From Bacteroidales bacterium (GTDB taxonomy: Bacteria; Bacteroidota; Bacteroidia; Bacteroidales; UBA7960), in the NCBI GenBank assembly GCA_007123065.1, contig SKSI01000007.1:1-13089 (forward strand): a stretch of 13,089 nucleotides of DNA. The letters are read 5' to 3'. The translations under genes were made by a program, and so were the position numbers. This document shows, piece by piece, positions 1-6,164 of the stretch (positions are counted from its first letter, which is position 1; every line of letters begins with the position of its first letter). The notes beneath the pieces are model-generated. The model saw only the letters and a program-made list of their open reading frames with translations. It made no database searches and was not told the DNA's origin.

Positions 1-31
1 AAAAAAAACAACTTATTTTAAACACCTTTTT

Positions 32-640
32 ATGAGTTTTGCAAAAATGAAAATTTTCGACATCAGCAAGTACTTTTTGATGTTATTGATAATTATGAGT
101 ATTGGTATTGCGTTTCCTGTTATGGCACAGGAGGCTGAAGAGAAAGCAGAAGAGGAAGATCCGTGGGCGGATAAGGAGTTCCCTTTTGATGATGAAACTT
201 TATTAAGTTTTTTTGATGCAAATCAGGAAGTCAGTGCTGTAAATCGTCAATCTCAGGAACAAATCCGGGAAACCGTTCAGGACTTTGGCCTGACTCATGA
301 ACGTTTTCAGCAGATATCCAGGGCTGCCCAGATGGGTGCGCTGCAGGACGGTGCTTTTAGTGCTGAGGAAGTAGAGGCCTTCAATGCCGCAGCACCCCAG
401 GTTACAGCCATCCAGCGTGAAAACCAAACAATGATGCAGACTTTGGTTGAAGAATATGACATGACGATGCAGGAATATCGCAATATCTTAATGGAATTCC
501 GGCGCGACAGGGATCTGCAACAATATGTATCTCACCTTGCGCGCGAGCGTGCCCGTGAGGTCATACTTGAAGAACGCAGAAGGGAGGCTGAACGGAAGAT
601 GGAGGAAGAGCGACAGCGTCAGGAGGAGGAAAACAGTTAA
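32..640 (+). CDS. Secreted protein with two DUF4168-like repeats
   Basis: A 202-residue protein with an N-terminal hydrophobic segment (about residues 14-30, ending PVMAQ), which reads as a signal peptide with cleavage near residue 33. After an acidic stretch there are two similar helical units, about residues 54-100 and 110-160. Both carry a pattern of the type F-x-A-x-x-x-V-x-A-(V/I)-x-R-x-x-Q followed by a turn (FGLTHERF and YDMTMQEY); this resembles DUF4168. The C-terminal 40 residues are a charged Glu/Arg coiled-coil-like tail. The function of DUF4168 proteins is not established; an envelope or periplasmic location is inferred. ATG at 32 is taken as the start, but ATG at 47 (MKIFDISK) gives an equally good signal peptide. 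The gene converges on folC with only 16 nt between the stops. Family assignment is from memory of the pattern and is moderately sure. Confidence 0.75.
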   Translation: MSFAKMKIFDISKYFLMLLIIMSIGIAFPVMAQEAEEKAEEEDPWADKEFPFDDETLLSFFDANQEVSAVNRQSQEQIRETVQDFGLTHERFQQISRAAQMGALQDGAFSAEEVEAFNAAAPQVTAIQRENQTMMQTLVEEYDMTMQEYRNILMEFRRDRDLQQYVSHLARERAREVILEERRREAERKMEEERQRQEEENS

Positions 641-656
641 TCCCCGATTTTTTTAA

Positions 657-1955
657 TCATAATGCTTCCGCAACAACAAAAGTACTGCCACCGATAAAGA
701 TCAGATCAGTGGTGAGGGCTTTCTTTTTTGCAGCTTGCAACGCATCCTGCACACTCATATAATGGTCACCGTTCAGGTTATAATTGCTGGCCTCCATGGC
801 CAGTTTTTTTTGATCCAGGCCTCTCGGAACCTGTGGCTTGCAGAAATAGTAACGCGCCTTACGGGGCAAAAGGGCAAGAACAGCAGACCGATCTTTGTCG
901 TCTACCATACCCAGAACAATATGCAACTTGTCATGGGGGGTGATTTTAATTTGTTCCAGGATATACTGAATGCCGGACGGATTGTGGCCTGTATCGCATA
1001 TTACAGGAGGAAAATCGCTGATCTTTTGCCATCGTCCCTGCAAACCTGTATTACCAACCACATTAAACAAACCTTCCCTGACATCCTTGTCTGTAAAGAA
1101 CAACTTTTGCCCTTCCTGAAGCTTTCTGAGAGCAGTCAGTGCACACAAAAGGTTTTCACCCTGATAGATACCCAAAAGGTCAGTAAAATAAGTATCTGTC
1201 TCATTATTTCTCCACGATACATCAATTTGCAAACATTGTTTTCCATTATGCTCCCGGAACGCTGTTCTTTCCAACTTACAAAGCTTATCAGCAATTACCA
1301 GAGGAGCATTAAGAGATTCAGCTGTTTGTTTAAACACATTGTAAGTTTCTTTCTGATACTTTCCGATAACCACCGGTACATTTTTTTTAATGATGCCGGC
1401 CTTTTCTCCGGCGATCTGTCTGATGGTATCGCCAAGAAACTGTGTATGATCCAATCCGATGTTGGTTATGACTGCCAACTCCGGAGTAATGATGTTGGTA
1501 GAGTCAAGTCGTCCGCCAAGACCGGTTTCAATAACAGCAACATCAACCTCTTCACCGGCAAAGTGATCAAAGGTCATAGCAATGGCCATTTCAAAAAATG
1601 AGGGATTTAATTTTTCCAGAAAAGACTTGTGTTTTTTTATGAAGTCAACAACAACCTGTTCCGCAATAAGTGTTCCGTTGATCTTTATCCTTTCCCTGAA
1701 ATCCTTCAGGTGTGGTGATGTCGCCAACCCTGTTTTATACCCGGCCTGTTGCAATACAGATGCCAGCATGTGGGCAACGGAACCCTTTCCGTTGGTTCCT
1801 GCGATGTGAATGCTTTTGAACCTGTTTTCCGGCTGGCCAAGGTATTTGCTAAGGGCCCATGTATTGTCGAGGTTTGCTTTGTAAGCGGCAGGACCAATGC
1901 GTTGGTACATAGGCAGCCGGCTAAACATATAATTGACGGTTTGCTGATAATCCAT
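657..1955 (-). CDS. folC: Bifunctional dihydrofolate synthase / folylpolyglutamate synthase
   Basis: A Mur-ligase-fold enzyme that adds glutamate to dihydropteroate and then to tetrahydrofolates with ATP, in the cytoplasm. The 432-residue length is normal for FolC. Visible motifs: the P-loop GTNGKGS at residues 53-59, the TSPHL segment at 79-83, IETGLGGRLDSTN at 142-154, the NIGLDHTQFLG segment at 165-175, and GEKAGI at 183-188, whose lysine corresponds to the carbamylated lysine of the family. The C-terminal domain motif reads DTGHNP at 321-326, where most family members have D-x-AHNP; Asp, His, Asn and Pro are kept, so I expect it to be active. It is the last gene of the exbB-exbD-tonB-folC operon and starts 12 nt after the tonB stop. 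Whether it makes both activities cannot be read from the sequence; in organisms with a single folC it usually does. Confidence 0.95.
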   Translation of the reverse strand: MDYQQTVNYMFSRLPMYQRIGPAAYKANLDNTWALSKYLGQPENRFKSIHIAGTNGKGSVAHMLASVLQQAGYKTGLATSPHLKDFRERIKINGTLIAEQVVVDFIKKHKSFLEKLNPSFFEMAIAMTFDHFAGEEVDVAVIETGLGGRLDSTNIITPELAVITNIGLDHTQFLGDTIRQIAGEKAGIIKKNVPVVIGKYQKETYNVFKQTAESLNAPLVIADKLCKLERTAFREHNGKQCLQIDVSWRNNETDTYFTDLLGIYQGENLLCALTALRKLQEGQKLFFTDKDVREGLFNVVGNTGLQGRWQKISDFPPVICDTGHNPSGIQYILEQIKITPHDKLHIVLGMVDDKDRSAVLALLPRKARYYFCKPQVPRGLDQKKLAMEASNYNLNGDHYMSVQDALQAAKKKALTTDLIFIGGSTFVVAEAL

Positions 1956-1967
1956 ACCCGTTGCGAA

Positions 1968-2786
1968 CTAGTTAAGGCGGATGAAATTATAGGTGATGGT
2001 ACCGGTTTGTTCTTCCGGGGCATCTATTTTCATATCGAAGCGGGCTCTTCTCGCTGCTTCTTCGGCCTGACGGTGGAGTGTTCTGTCTGTTGTGGTTGTG
2101 CCGCGTGCACCTGCAGTTGCCCGGATCACCTGACCCTGTCTGTTAACGGTGATCTGAACCACGACCCGGCCGGTTGCCAGTGTGGTATACTCAGGGAGGG
2201 GCAAAAAGTTTGCACTTCTGCCGGTCAGGCTGTATTCAATGCCATCACCCGTGCCTGCACCATTATATTGATCGGCATCGATTGTTCCTTCAGGACGGCC
2301 CAGGCTGCCAGTGGCTTCCGTTTCTCCCTGATCCTGACGATCGGTGCTTTGCTGATCCCGGCCGGGAAACAATGCCCGCGGATCAACCTGTGGCGCAGGT
2401 TCCTCTTCAATTTCCTCAGCAACAGCTTCTTCCGGCAAAGGAACCGGATCCAATCTTTCAGATTCCGGAAGGTCCTCGGAGGTTTCCACTTCAGCGAGAT
2501 CTTCGGGCAGTGCCACTGACTCGTAGGTGTCTTGTGTAACGGTATGATCAGGTTCCTGTGCAGGTGTTGACGGCGGTGATTGGGGAACGGGTTGGGGCGC
2601 TGCTAAAGGCTGTGCCTCACTCCTGCCCTCATCCATATATCCGAGAGATACAAGCACACCATGCTCTTCGGGCAAAGGAAGGGGTGTGGAAAGACCAAAC
2701 AGGAGAAACAACACAACAAGAAGGGCATGGAATCCTACCGTACCGATCAAAGCCCTGTTTCTATCTTTTTTTTGTTGGTTTTCCAT
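1968..2786 (-). CDS. tonB: TonB family energy transducer
   Basis: A 272-residue TonB-like protein that would carry energy from the ExbB/ExbD proton channel to outer-membrane transporters. From the ATG at 2786, a basic N-terminus (KKDRNR) leads into one membrane helix at about 11-32. It contains His20 (GFHALLVVLF), the position of the functionally important His of E. coli TonB. Residues about 33-135 form a Pro/Glu-rich periplasm-spanning linker, followed by a Gln/Asp/Gly-rich stretch. The last 85 residues match a TonB C-terminal domain (GRVVVQITVNRQGQVI, then A-x-x-A-x-x-A-x-F, ending GTITYNF). The frame opens further upstream at a TTG (2798), but ATG 2786 is preferred because TTG would overlap the exbD stop and add nothing typical. 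It follows exbD by 8 nt and precedes folC by 12 nt. A TolA-like role is an alternative. Confidence 0.9.
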   Translation of the reverse strand: MENQQKKDRNRALIGTVGFHALLVVLFLLFGLSTPLPLPEEHGVLVSLGYMDEGRSEAQPLAAPQPVPQSPPSTPAQEPDHTVTQDTYESVALPEDLAEVETSEDLPESERLDPVPLPEEAVAEEIEEEPAPQVDPRALFPGRDQQSTDRQDQGETEATGSLGRPEGTIDADQYNGAGTGDGIEYSLTGRSANFLPLPEYTTLATGRVVVQITVNRQGQVIRATAGARGTTTTDRTLHRQAEEAARRARFDMKIDAPEEQTGTITYNFIRLN

Positions 2787-2794
2787 AAGGTATA

Positions 2795-3205
2795 TCAACG
2801 TGGTTGAGTAGCCAAAATGACCTTGTGCCTGACCATTTGCGTACTATTAATCCTTTCTACCACATCTATAACATTCACAACATATTGTACCGGAACAGAC
2901 TGGTCGGATCGCAACACGACGGCACCTTCCGTGTGCCCTGCAAGTGCAAGAAGCAGTCCCGAGTGTAACGCATCCATATCTACAAGCTCTTCGCCAAGAT
3001 AAATCTGCCGGTCAGCATCAATGTAAACCGTAACCGTTTGCGGCGCCATTGTCCTGCTGTCGCTCGAGGGCAGCAACATTTTGATAGCACTGGGTGCAAT
3101 CAGTGTGGATGTGAGCATAAAAAAGATCAGCAACAGAAACACCAGGTCCGACATCGAAGCCATGGCAAACTGAACGTTGCGTGTATTTCTTGCTTTAATA
3201 GCCAT
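2795..3205 (-). CDS. exbD: ExbD/TolR family biopolymer transport protein
   Basis: A 136-residue protein of the ExbD/TolR family, the small subunit of the proton-driven motor that energises TonB. A short cytoplasmic N-terminus is followed by one membrane helix (about 18-37, SMSDLVFLLLIFFMLTS). It contains Asp20, the equivalent of the proton-conducting aspartate of ExbD (Asp25 in E. coli). The periplasmic part contains the usual VTVYIDADRQIYLGEE segment and a final domain ending near VILATQPR. The open frame runs back to 3289, but that extension lies inside the end of exbB and is not ExbD-like. ATG 3205 (MAIKARNTRN) gives a normal ExbD N-terminus 10 nt after the exbB stop. It sits between exbB and tonB in one operon. 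Confidence 0.93.
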   Translation of the reverse strand: MAIKARNTRNVQFAMASMSDLVFLLLIFFMLTSTLIAPSAIKMLLPSSDSRTMAPQTVTVYIDADRQIYLGEELVDMDALHSGLLLALAGHTEGAVVLRSDQSVPVQYVVNVIDVVERINSTQMVRHKVILATQPR

Positions 3206-3215
3206 AAGTAATACT

Positions 3216-3926
3216 TTAAGATGCCGGTTCGTGCAAAAGATCCATAAATTCCGTGGCCCTGGCTTCCAGCATAAAAACAACTTTCTCAATGCGTGCTACA
3301 AGAATATTGTAACAGATATAGGCGATGATCCCAACCGTCAGACCGGTAATAGTGGTAATCATCGCTTCATAAATACCGCCGGCAAGCAGGCTGATATCAA
3401 TATTCGGTCCGGCCATCGACATATTGTAGAATGCACGTACCATGCCAATTACCGTTCCCAGGAACCCCAGCATCGGCGCAGCACCGGCAACTGTTGCCAA
3501 TACGGCAATATTCTTCTCCAATTTAGCAATTTCAAGCTTTCCGACGTTTTCGATAGCCGCATTGATATCAGTCAGCGGACGACCGATCCGGACAATCCCT
3601 TTGGCAACCATGCGCGCTATGGGCGATTGGTTGTTGCGACAAAGAGATTTTGCGGAATCGATCCTGCCATTGTGAATAAAATCGCGGATGTTATTCATGA
3701 AATTTATCTCCTCGCTTGAAGCACGGCTAATGGCAAAGTATCTTTCAATAAAAATATAAATTGCCACAACGGAAAGAATTGCCAGAGGTATCATAACGAC
3801 CCCCCCTTTTAGCGCCAGACTCCAAATGGAAAGGGTTTCAAACTCTTGTGGGGTGGTCTGAACAAGCGTATCGGAAAGGACCTCCTGCCCTGCGCCCTGA
3901 ACCTGAAATAACAAAGATGTCAACAT
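3216..3926 (-). CDS. exbB: MotA/TolQ/ExbB proton channel family protein
   Basis: A 236-residue inner-membrane protein, the channel subunit of the ExbB/ExbD/TonB complex. Three hydrophobic segments are visible: about 41-61 (VVMIPLAILSVVAIYIF), 139-166 and 184-214. The long second and third segments carry the family hallmarks GAAPMLGFLGTVIGMVRAF (148-166) and GGIYEAMITTITGLTVGIIAY (183-203). The cytoplasmic loop between the first and second contains the usual small-domain sequence (SPIARMVAKGIVRIGRP). The first 40 residues are a polar extension with a short hydrophobic start, which I recall as common in Bacteroidota ExbB proteins. First gene of the operon, divergent from gapA across 294 nt. Assignment as ExbB rather than TolQ rests on the downstream exbD and tonB genes and is partly a naming choice. 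Confidence 0.93.
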   Translation of the reverse strand: MLTSLLFQVQGAGQEVLSDTLVQTTPQEFETLSIWSLALKGGVVMIPLAILSVVAIYIFIERYFAISRASSEEINFMNNIRDFIHNGRIDSAKSLCRNNQSPIARMVAKGIVRIGRPLTDINAAIENVGKLEIAKLEKNIAVLATVAGAAPMLGFLGTVIGMVRAFYNMSMAGPNIDISLLAGGIYEAMITTITGLTVGIIAYICYNILVARIEKVVFMLEARATEFMDLLHEPAS

Positions 3927-3999
3927 CGGATAGCGTTTTTCGAAAGTTGTGTTTTAGTAATAACTTATACAACTCTTATTTATTTTATTTTATTGCATG

Positions 4000-4007
4000 C
4001 AAAATTA
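4000..4007 (-). promoter_or_regulatory. Candidate exbB operon promoter, -7 element
   Basis: On the minus strand this reads TAATTTTG, an exact match to the Bacteroidota -7 consensus TAnnTTTG, 74 nt before the exbB start. No clear TTTG lies at the expected distance; that position falls in the start of the 16-bp repeat array (nearest TTG/TTTG-like steps are at 4019-4025, 11-15 nt away). It is the only exact match seen in the exbB leader. An 8-mer with six fixed positions in AT-rich DNA can occur by chance. Confidence 0.4.
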
Positions 4008-4020
4008 AACAAATCAACCA

Positions 4021-4167
4021 AACAACTAAACATCTCAACAACTAAACAACTAAACATCTCAACAACTAAACATCTCAACAACTAAACATCTCAACAACTA
4101 AACATCTCAACAACTCAACATCTCAACAACTCAACATCTCAACAACTAAACATCTCAACAACTAAAC
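4021..4167. repeat. 16-bp tandem repeat array, about nine copies
   Basis: The unit on the plus strand is AACAACTAAACATCTC. Copies start at 4021, 4037, 4061, 4077, 4093, 4109, 4125 and 4141, with a partial copy (11 nt) at 4157-4167. The copy at 4037-4060 is 24 nt long because of an internal 8-nt duplication (AACTAAAC). Copies 4109 and 4125 share one A-to-C change (CTAAAC to CTCAAC), so they probably arose by duplication of one variant unit. The others are identical. The 16-nt period is not a multiple of 3, so the array is not a coding repeat. The plus strand contains no G from 4000 to 4186. The array fills much of the space between divergent exbB and gapA. It has no spacers, so it is not CRISPR. 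Confidence 0.95.
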
Positions 4168-4177
4168 TTTTTTTTAT

Positions 4178-4185
4178 TACCTTTA
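4178..4185 (+). promoter_or_regulatory. Weak candidate gapA promoter, -7 element
   Basis: TACCTTTA differs from the Bacteroidota -7 consensus TAnnTTTG only at the last base. It lies 35 nt before the gapA start, directly after the T-run that ends the repeat array. No TTTG is found about 19 nt upstream, where the last repeat copies lie. If used, transcription would start near 4192 and the array would lie just upstream of the promoter. Confidence 0.25.
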
Positions 4186-4220
4186 CGCCTCTTTTTAAGA
4201 ATAATTAAAATGAAAGCATT

Positions 4221-5225
4221 ATGAAAAAGATAAAAGTAGCAATTAATGGATTTGGCCGTATTGGACGATTGACGCTGAAAGCGGCCATGGAGAAAGATCA
4301 TTTGGAAATTACCGCTGTTAATGACTTAACCGATAGCGATACCCTCGCTCACCTTTTGAAATATGATTCCGTGCACGGAAAATTTCCGGGTACCGTTGTT
4401 GCAGAGGGCAATGACCTTTTAGTAAACGGAAAGAAAATAAGGGTTTATTCAGAAAAAGACCCTGCCAACCTGCCCTGGAAAGATCTTGGCATTGATGTTG
4501 TCGTAGAGGCAACGGGTGTTTTCCGTGACAGGGAAAAAATCAGCAAGCACCTGCAAGCCGGTGCCAACAAGGTGATCCTTTGTGTCCCATCAAAATCTGC
4601 TGATGATGTGGATGCTACAGTTGTATTGGGTGTTAACGACCACGATCTGAAACCGGAACATCAGATTTTCTCGAATGCCTCCTGTACGACAAACTGTCTG
4701 GCTCCCGTTGCCAAAGTGTTAAACGACAGCTTCGGCATCAAGCAGGGGCTAATGAACACAATCCACAGTTATACAAATGACCAGATCATTCTGGATGCAC
4801 CCCACAAAGATTTGCGCCGTGCCCGTGCCGCTGCAATGTCAATTATTCCGACAACTACAGGTGCTGCAAAAGCAGTTGGACTGGTGATTCCTGAACTTAA
4901 AGGGAAATTGGACGGTTTCGCGATGCGCGTTCCCACGCCAGACGGCTCCGTGGTTGACTTTACGGTTGAACTGGCCACTGAAGTAACCAAAGAAGACTTG
5001 AACAATGCAATGAAACAGGCTGCTGAAGGCCCAATGAAAGGAATACTTGAATATTGTGATGAACCAATTGTTTCGGCTGATATCATCGGGAACAAGCACT
5101 CATCCATTGTCGACTCATTGTTAACGCAAGTGATTAATGGTCGCTTTGTTAAAGTCGTATCATGGTACGACAACGAGTTCGGTTATGCAAGTCGCGTTGT
5201 CGATCTGATCGAAAAGGTCGCTTAA
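4221..5225 (+). CDS. gapA: Glyceraldehyde-3-phosphate dehydrogenase, type I
   Basis: Glycolytic and gluconeogenic enzyme that converts glyceraldehyde 3-phosphate, phosphate and NAD to 1,3-bisphosphoglycerate in the cytoplasm. The 334-residue length is standard. The Rossmann motif INGFGRIGR is at residues 8-16. Asp35 (in AVNDLTD) is the residue that usually selects NAD over NADP. The active-site motif ASCTTN is at 153-158 with catalytic Cys155, and His182 (in NTIHSYTNDQ) is the general base. The C-terminal WYDNEFGYASRVVDL segment is at 315-329. It appears monocistronic: pepE is 210 nt downstream with its own candidate promoter, and exbB is divergent upstream. No Shine-Dalgarno is seen; the leader is A-rich. 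A four-codon reading frame ends over its start codon (see findings). Confidence in function is very high. Confidence 0.98.
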   Translation: MKKIKVAINGFGRIGRLTLKAAMEKDHLEITAVNDLTDSDTLAHLLKYDSVHGKFPGTVVAEGNDLLVNGKKIRVYSEKDPANLPWKDLGIDVVVEATGVFRDREKISKHLQAGANKVILCVPSKSADDVDATVVLGVNDHDLKPEHQIFSNASCTTNCLAPVAKVLNDSFGIKQGLMNTIHSYTNDQIILDAPHKDLRRARAAAMSIIPTTTGAAKAVGLVIPELKGKLDGFAMRVPTPDGSVVDFTVELATEVTKEDLNNAMKQAAEGPMKGILEYCDEPIVSADIIGNKHSSIVDSLLTQVINGRFVKVVSWYDNEFGYASRVVDLIEKVA

Positions 5226-5251
5226 ATACCGAACAAATCATATCATTCAAT

Positions 5252-5285
5252 ATGAGGTCGCGGGTGCTTGCATCTCCGGCCTCAT
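5252..5285 (+). terminator. Hairpin after gapA, possible weak terminator
   Basis: ATGAGG at 5252-5257 pairs with CCTCAT at 5280-5285, and CGG at 5261-5263 with CCG at 5276-5278, around a 12-nt loop. It lies 26 nt after the gapA stop. No clean T-run follows (only TTGCTATGCTTTCTTT), so intrinsic termination is doubtful. Confidence 0.3.
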
Positions 5286-5364
5286 TTGCTATGCTTTCTT
5301 TATGATTGTAAGTCAATGATTCATAAACACAAACATGATGCTCCCAAAGCTGGTAATTTTGTTA

Positions 5365-5372
5365 TAACTTTG
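5365..5372 (+). promoter_or_regulatory. Candidate pepE promoter, -7 element
   Basis: TAACTTTG matches TAnnTTTG exactly, 63 nt before the pepE ATG, in the gap after gapA. A TTTG at 5358-5361 is too close to act as the -33 element, and nothing clear lies about 19 nt upstream. If real, the in-frame extension back to 5268 would not be transcribed as part of pepE, which supports the ATG at 5436. Confidence 0.4.
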
Positions 5373-5435
5373 GGGTACAATCATCAAAACGAAACAGACA
5401 AAAAACAATCATACAAACATCAAAAAAAGAACAAC

Positions 5436-6146
5436 ATGACAAAAAGACTTTTACTAATCAGTAATTCAACTAATTACGGCGAAGAGTATCTGGAATACAC
5501 CAAACCACACATTAAAGAATTTCTTGGTACTGCTGTTAAGGAAGTGCTATTTATCCCATATGCAGGAGTTAGTATTTCGTATGATGAATACACTGCAAAG
5601 GTAGCAGCGGTTTTTCTTAAACTTGGTTACAACCTGAAATCGGTGCATCATTGCGACGATCCTGTTGCAGCCGTGGAAGAAGCAGAAGCCATCGCTGTGG
5701 GTGGCGGAAACACCTTCCATCTTGTTCATATGATGCATGAAACCGGCGTGATGGATGCTATCAGAAAAAAAGCCGGAACAGGCACACCTTATATGGGCTG
5801 GAGCGCCGGCAGCAATGTGGCTTGTCCCAGTCTGAAAACAACGAATGACATGCCCATCATCCAGCCAAAAAGCTTCGAAACGCTAGGACTTGTGGACTTT
5901 CAGATAAACCCCCACTATTCGGATGCCATCATACCAAACCATAACGGAGAAACAAGAGAAGACAGAATCCGTGAATTCCTGATCGCCAATCCGGAAATGA
6001 TAGTTGTAGGGCTTAAGGAAGGAACCATGCTGCGCATCGAAGGGGAAGACATAGAATACATTGGTTCCAAAACCATTAAGGTGTTTCGCAAAGATCAACC
6101 GACACTGGAGTTTGACAAAAATGCCAGCATTGATTTCCTAAAGTAA
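5436..6146 (+). CDS. pepE: Dipeptidase E (peptidase family S51)
   Basis: A cytoplasmic serine peptidase that, in characterised members, cleaves dipeptides with N-terminal aspartate. From the ATG at 5436 the protein has 236 residues, close to the 229 of the enteric enzyme. The nucleophile elbow GWSAGSN is at 121-127 with Ser123, and Asp138 (TTNDMP) and His160 (QINPHYSD) complete the triad. All three sit exactly three residues later than Ser120, Asp135 and His157 of the enteric PepE. The AVGGGNTFHLV segment at 87-97 is also typical. The open frame extends upstream to a TTG at 5268, but those 56 residues (His/Lys-rich) are not part of the family and overlap the likely promoter. A DUF4831-like lipoprotein gene follows after 18 nt, so the two are probably cotranscribed. 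Confidence 0.95.
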   Translation: MTKRLLLISNSTNYGEEYLEYTKPHIKEFLGTAVKEVLFIPYAGVSISYDEYTAKVAAVFLKLGYNLKSVHHCDDPVAAVEEAEAIAVGGGNTFHLVHMMHETGVMDAIRKKAGTGTPYMGWSAGSNVACPSLKTTNDMPIIQPKSFETLGLVDFQINPHYSDAIIPNHNGETREDRIREFLIANPEMIVVGLKEGTMLRIEGEDIEYIGSKTIKVFRKDQPTLEFDKNASIDFLK

Positions 6147-6164
6147 CTTTATAACCCGTCACGC

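Noticed and set aside
735..1601. Open frame of 288 codons on the plus strand
   Set aside because: It lies antisense inside folC, which has all family motifs; the translation has no recognisable domain.
1749..2519. Open frame of 256 codons on the plus strand
   Set aside because: It runs antisense across the folC-tonB junction and is Cys-rich with no coherent domain; both genes on the other strand are well supported.
3848..4045. Plus-strand frame running from inside exbB into the repeat array
   Set aside because: It begins antisense to exbB and the repeat period is not a multiple of three, so no repeated peptide results.
4021..4167. CRISPR array
   Set aside because: Units are contiguous without unique spacers, the unit is only 16 bp and not palindromic, and no cas gene is present.
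4769..5173. Antisense open frame of 134 codons inside gapA
   Set aside because: A shadow of the highly constrained gapA codons; no family resemblance or promoter seen.
5268..5435. 56-residue N-terminal extension of PepE from a TTG
   Set aside because: It is not found in S51 dipeptidases and overlaps the gapA hairpin and the candidate pepE promoter.
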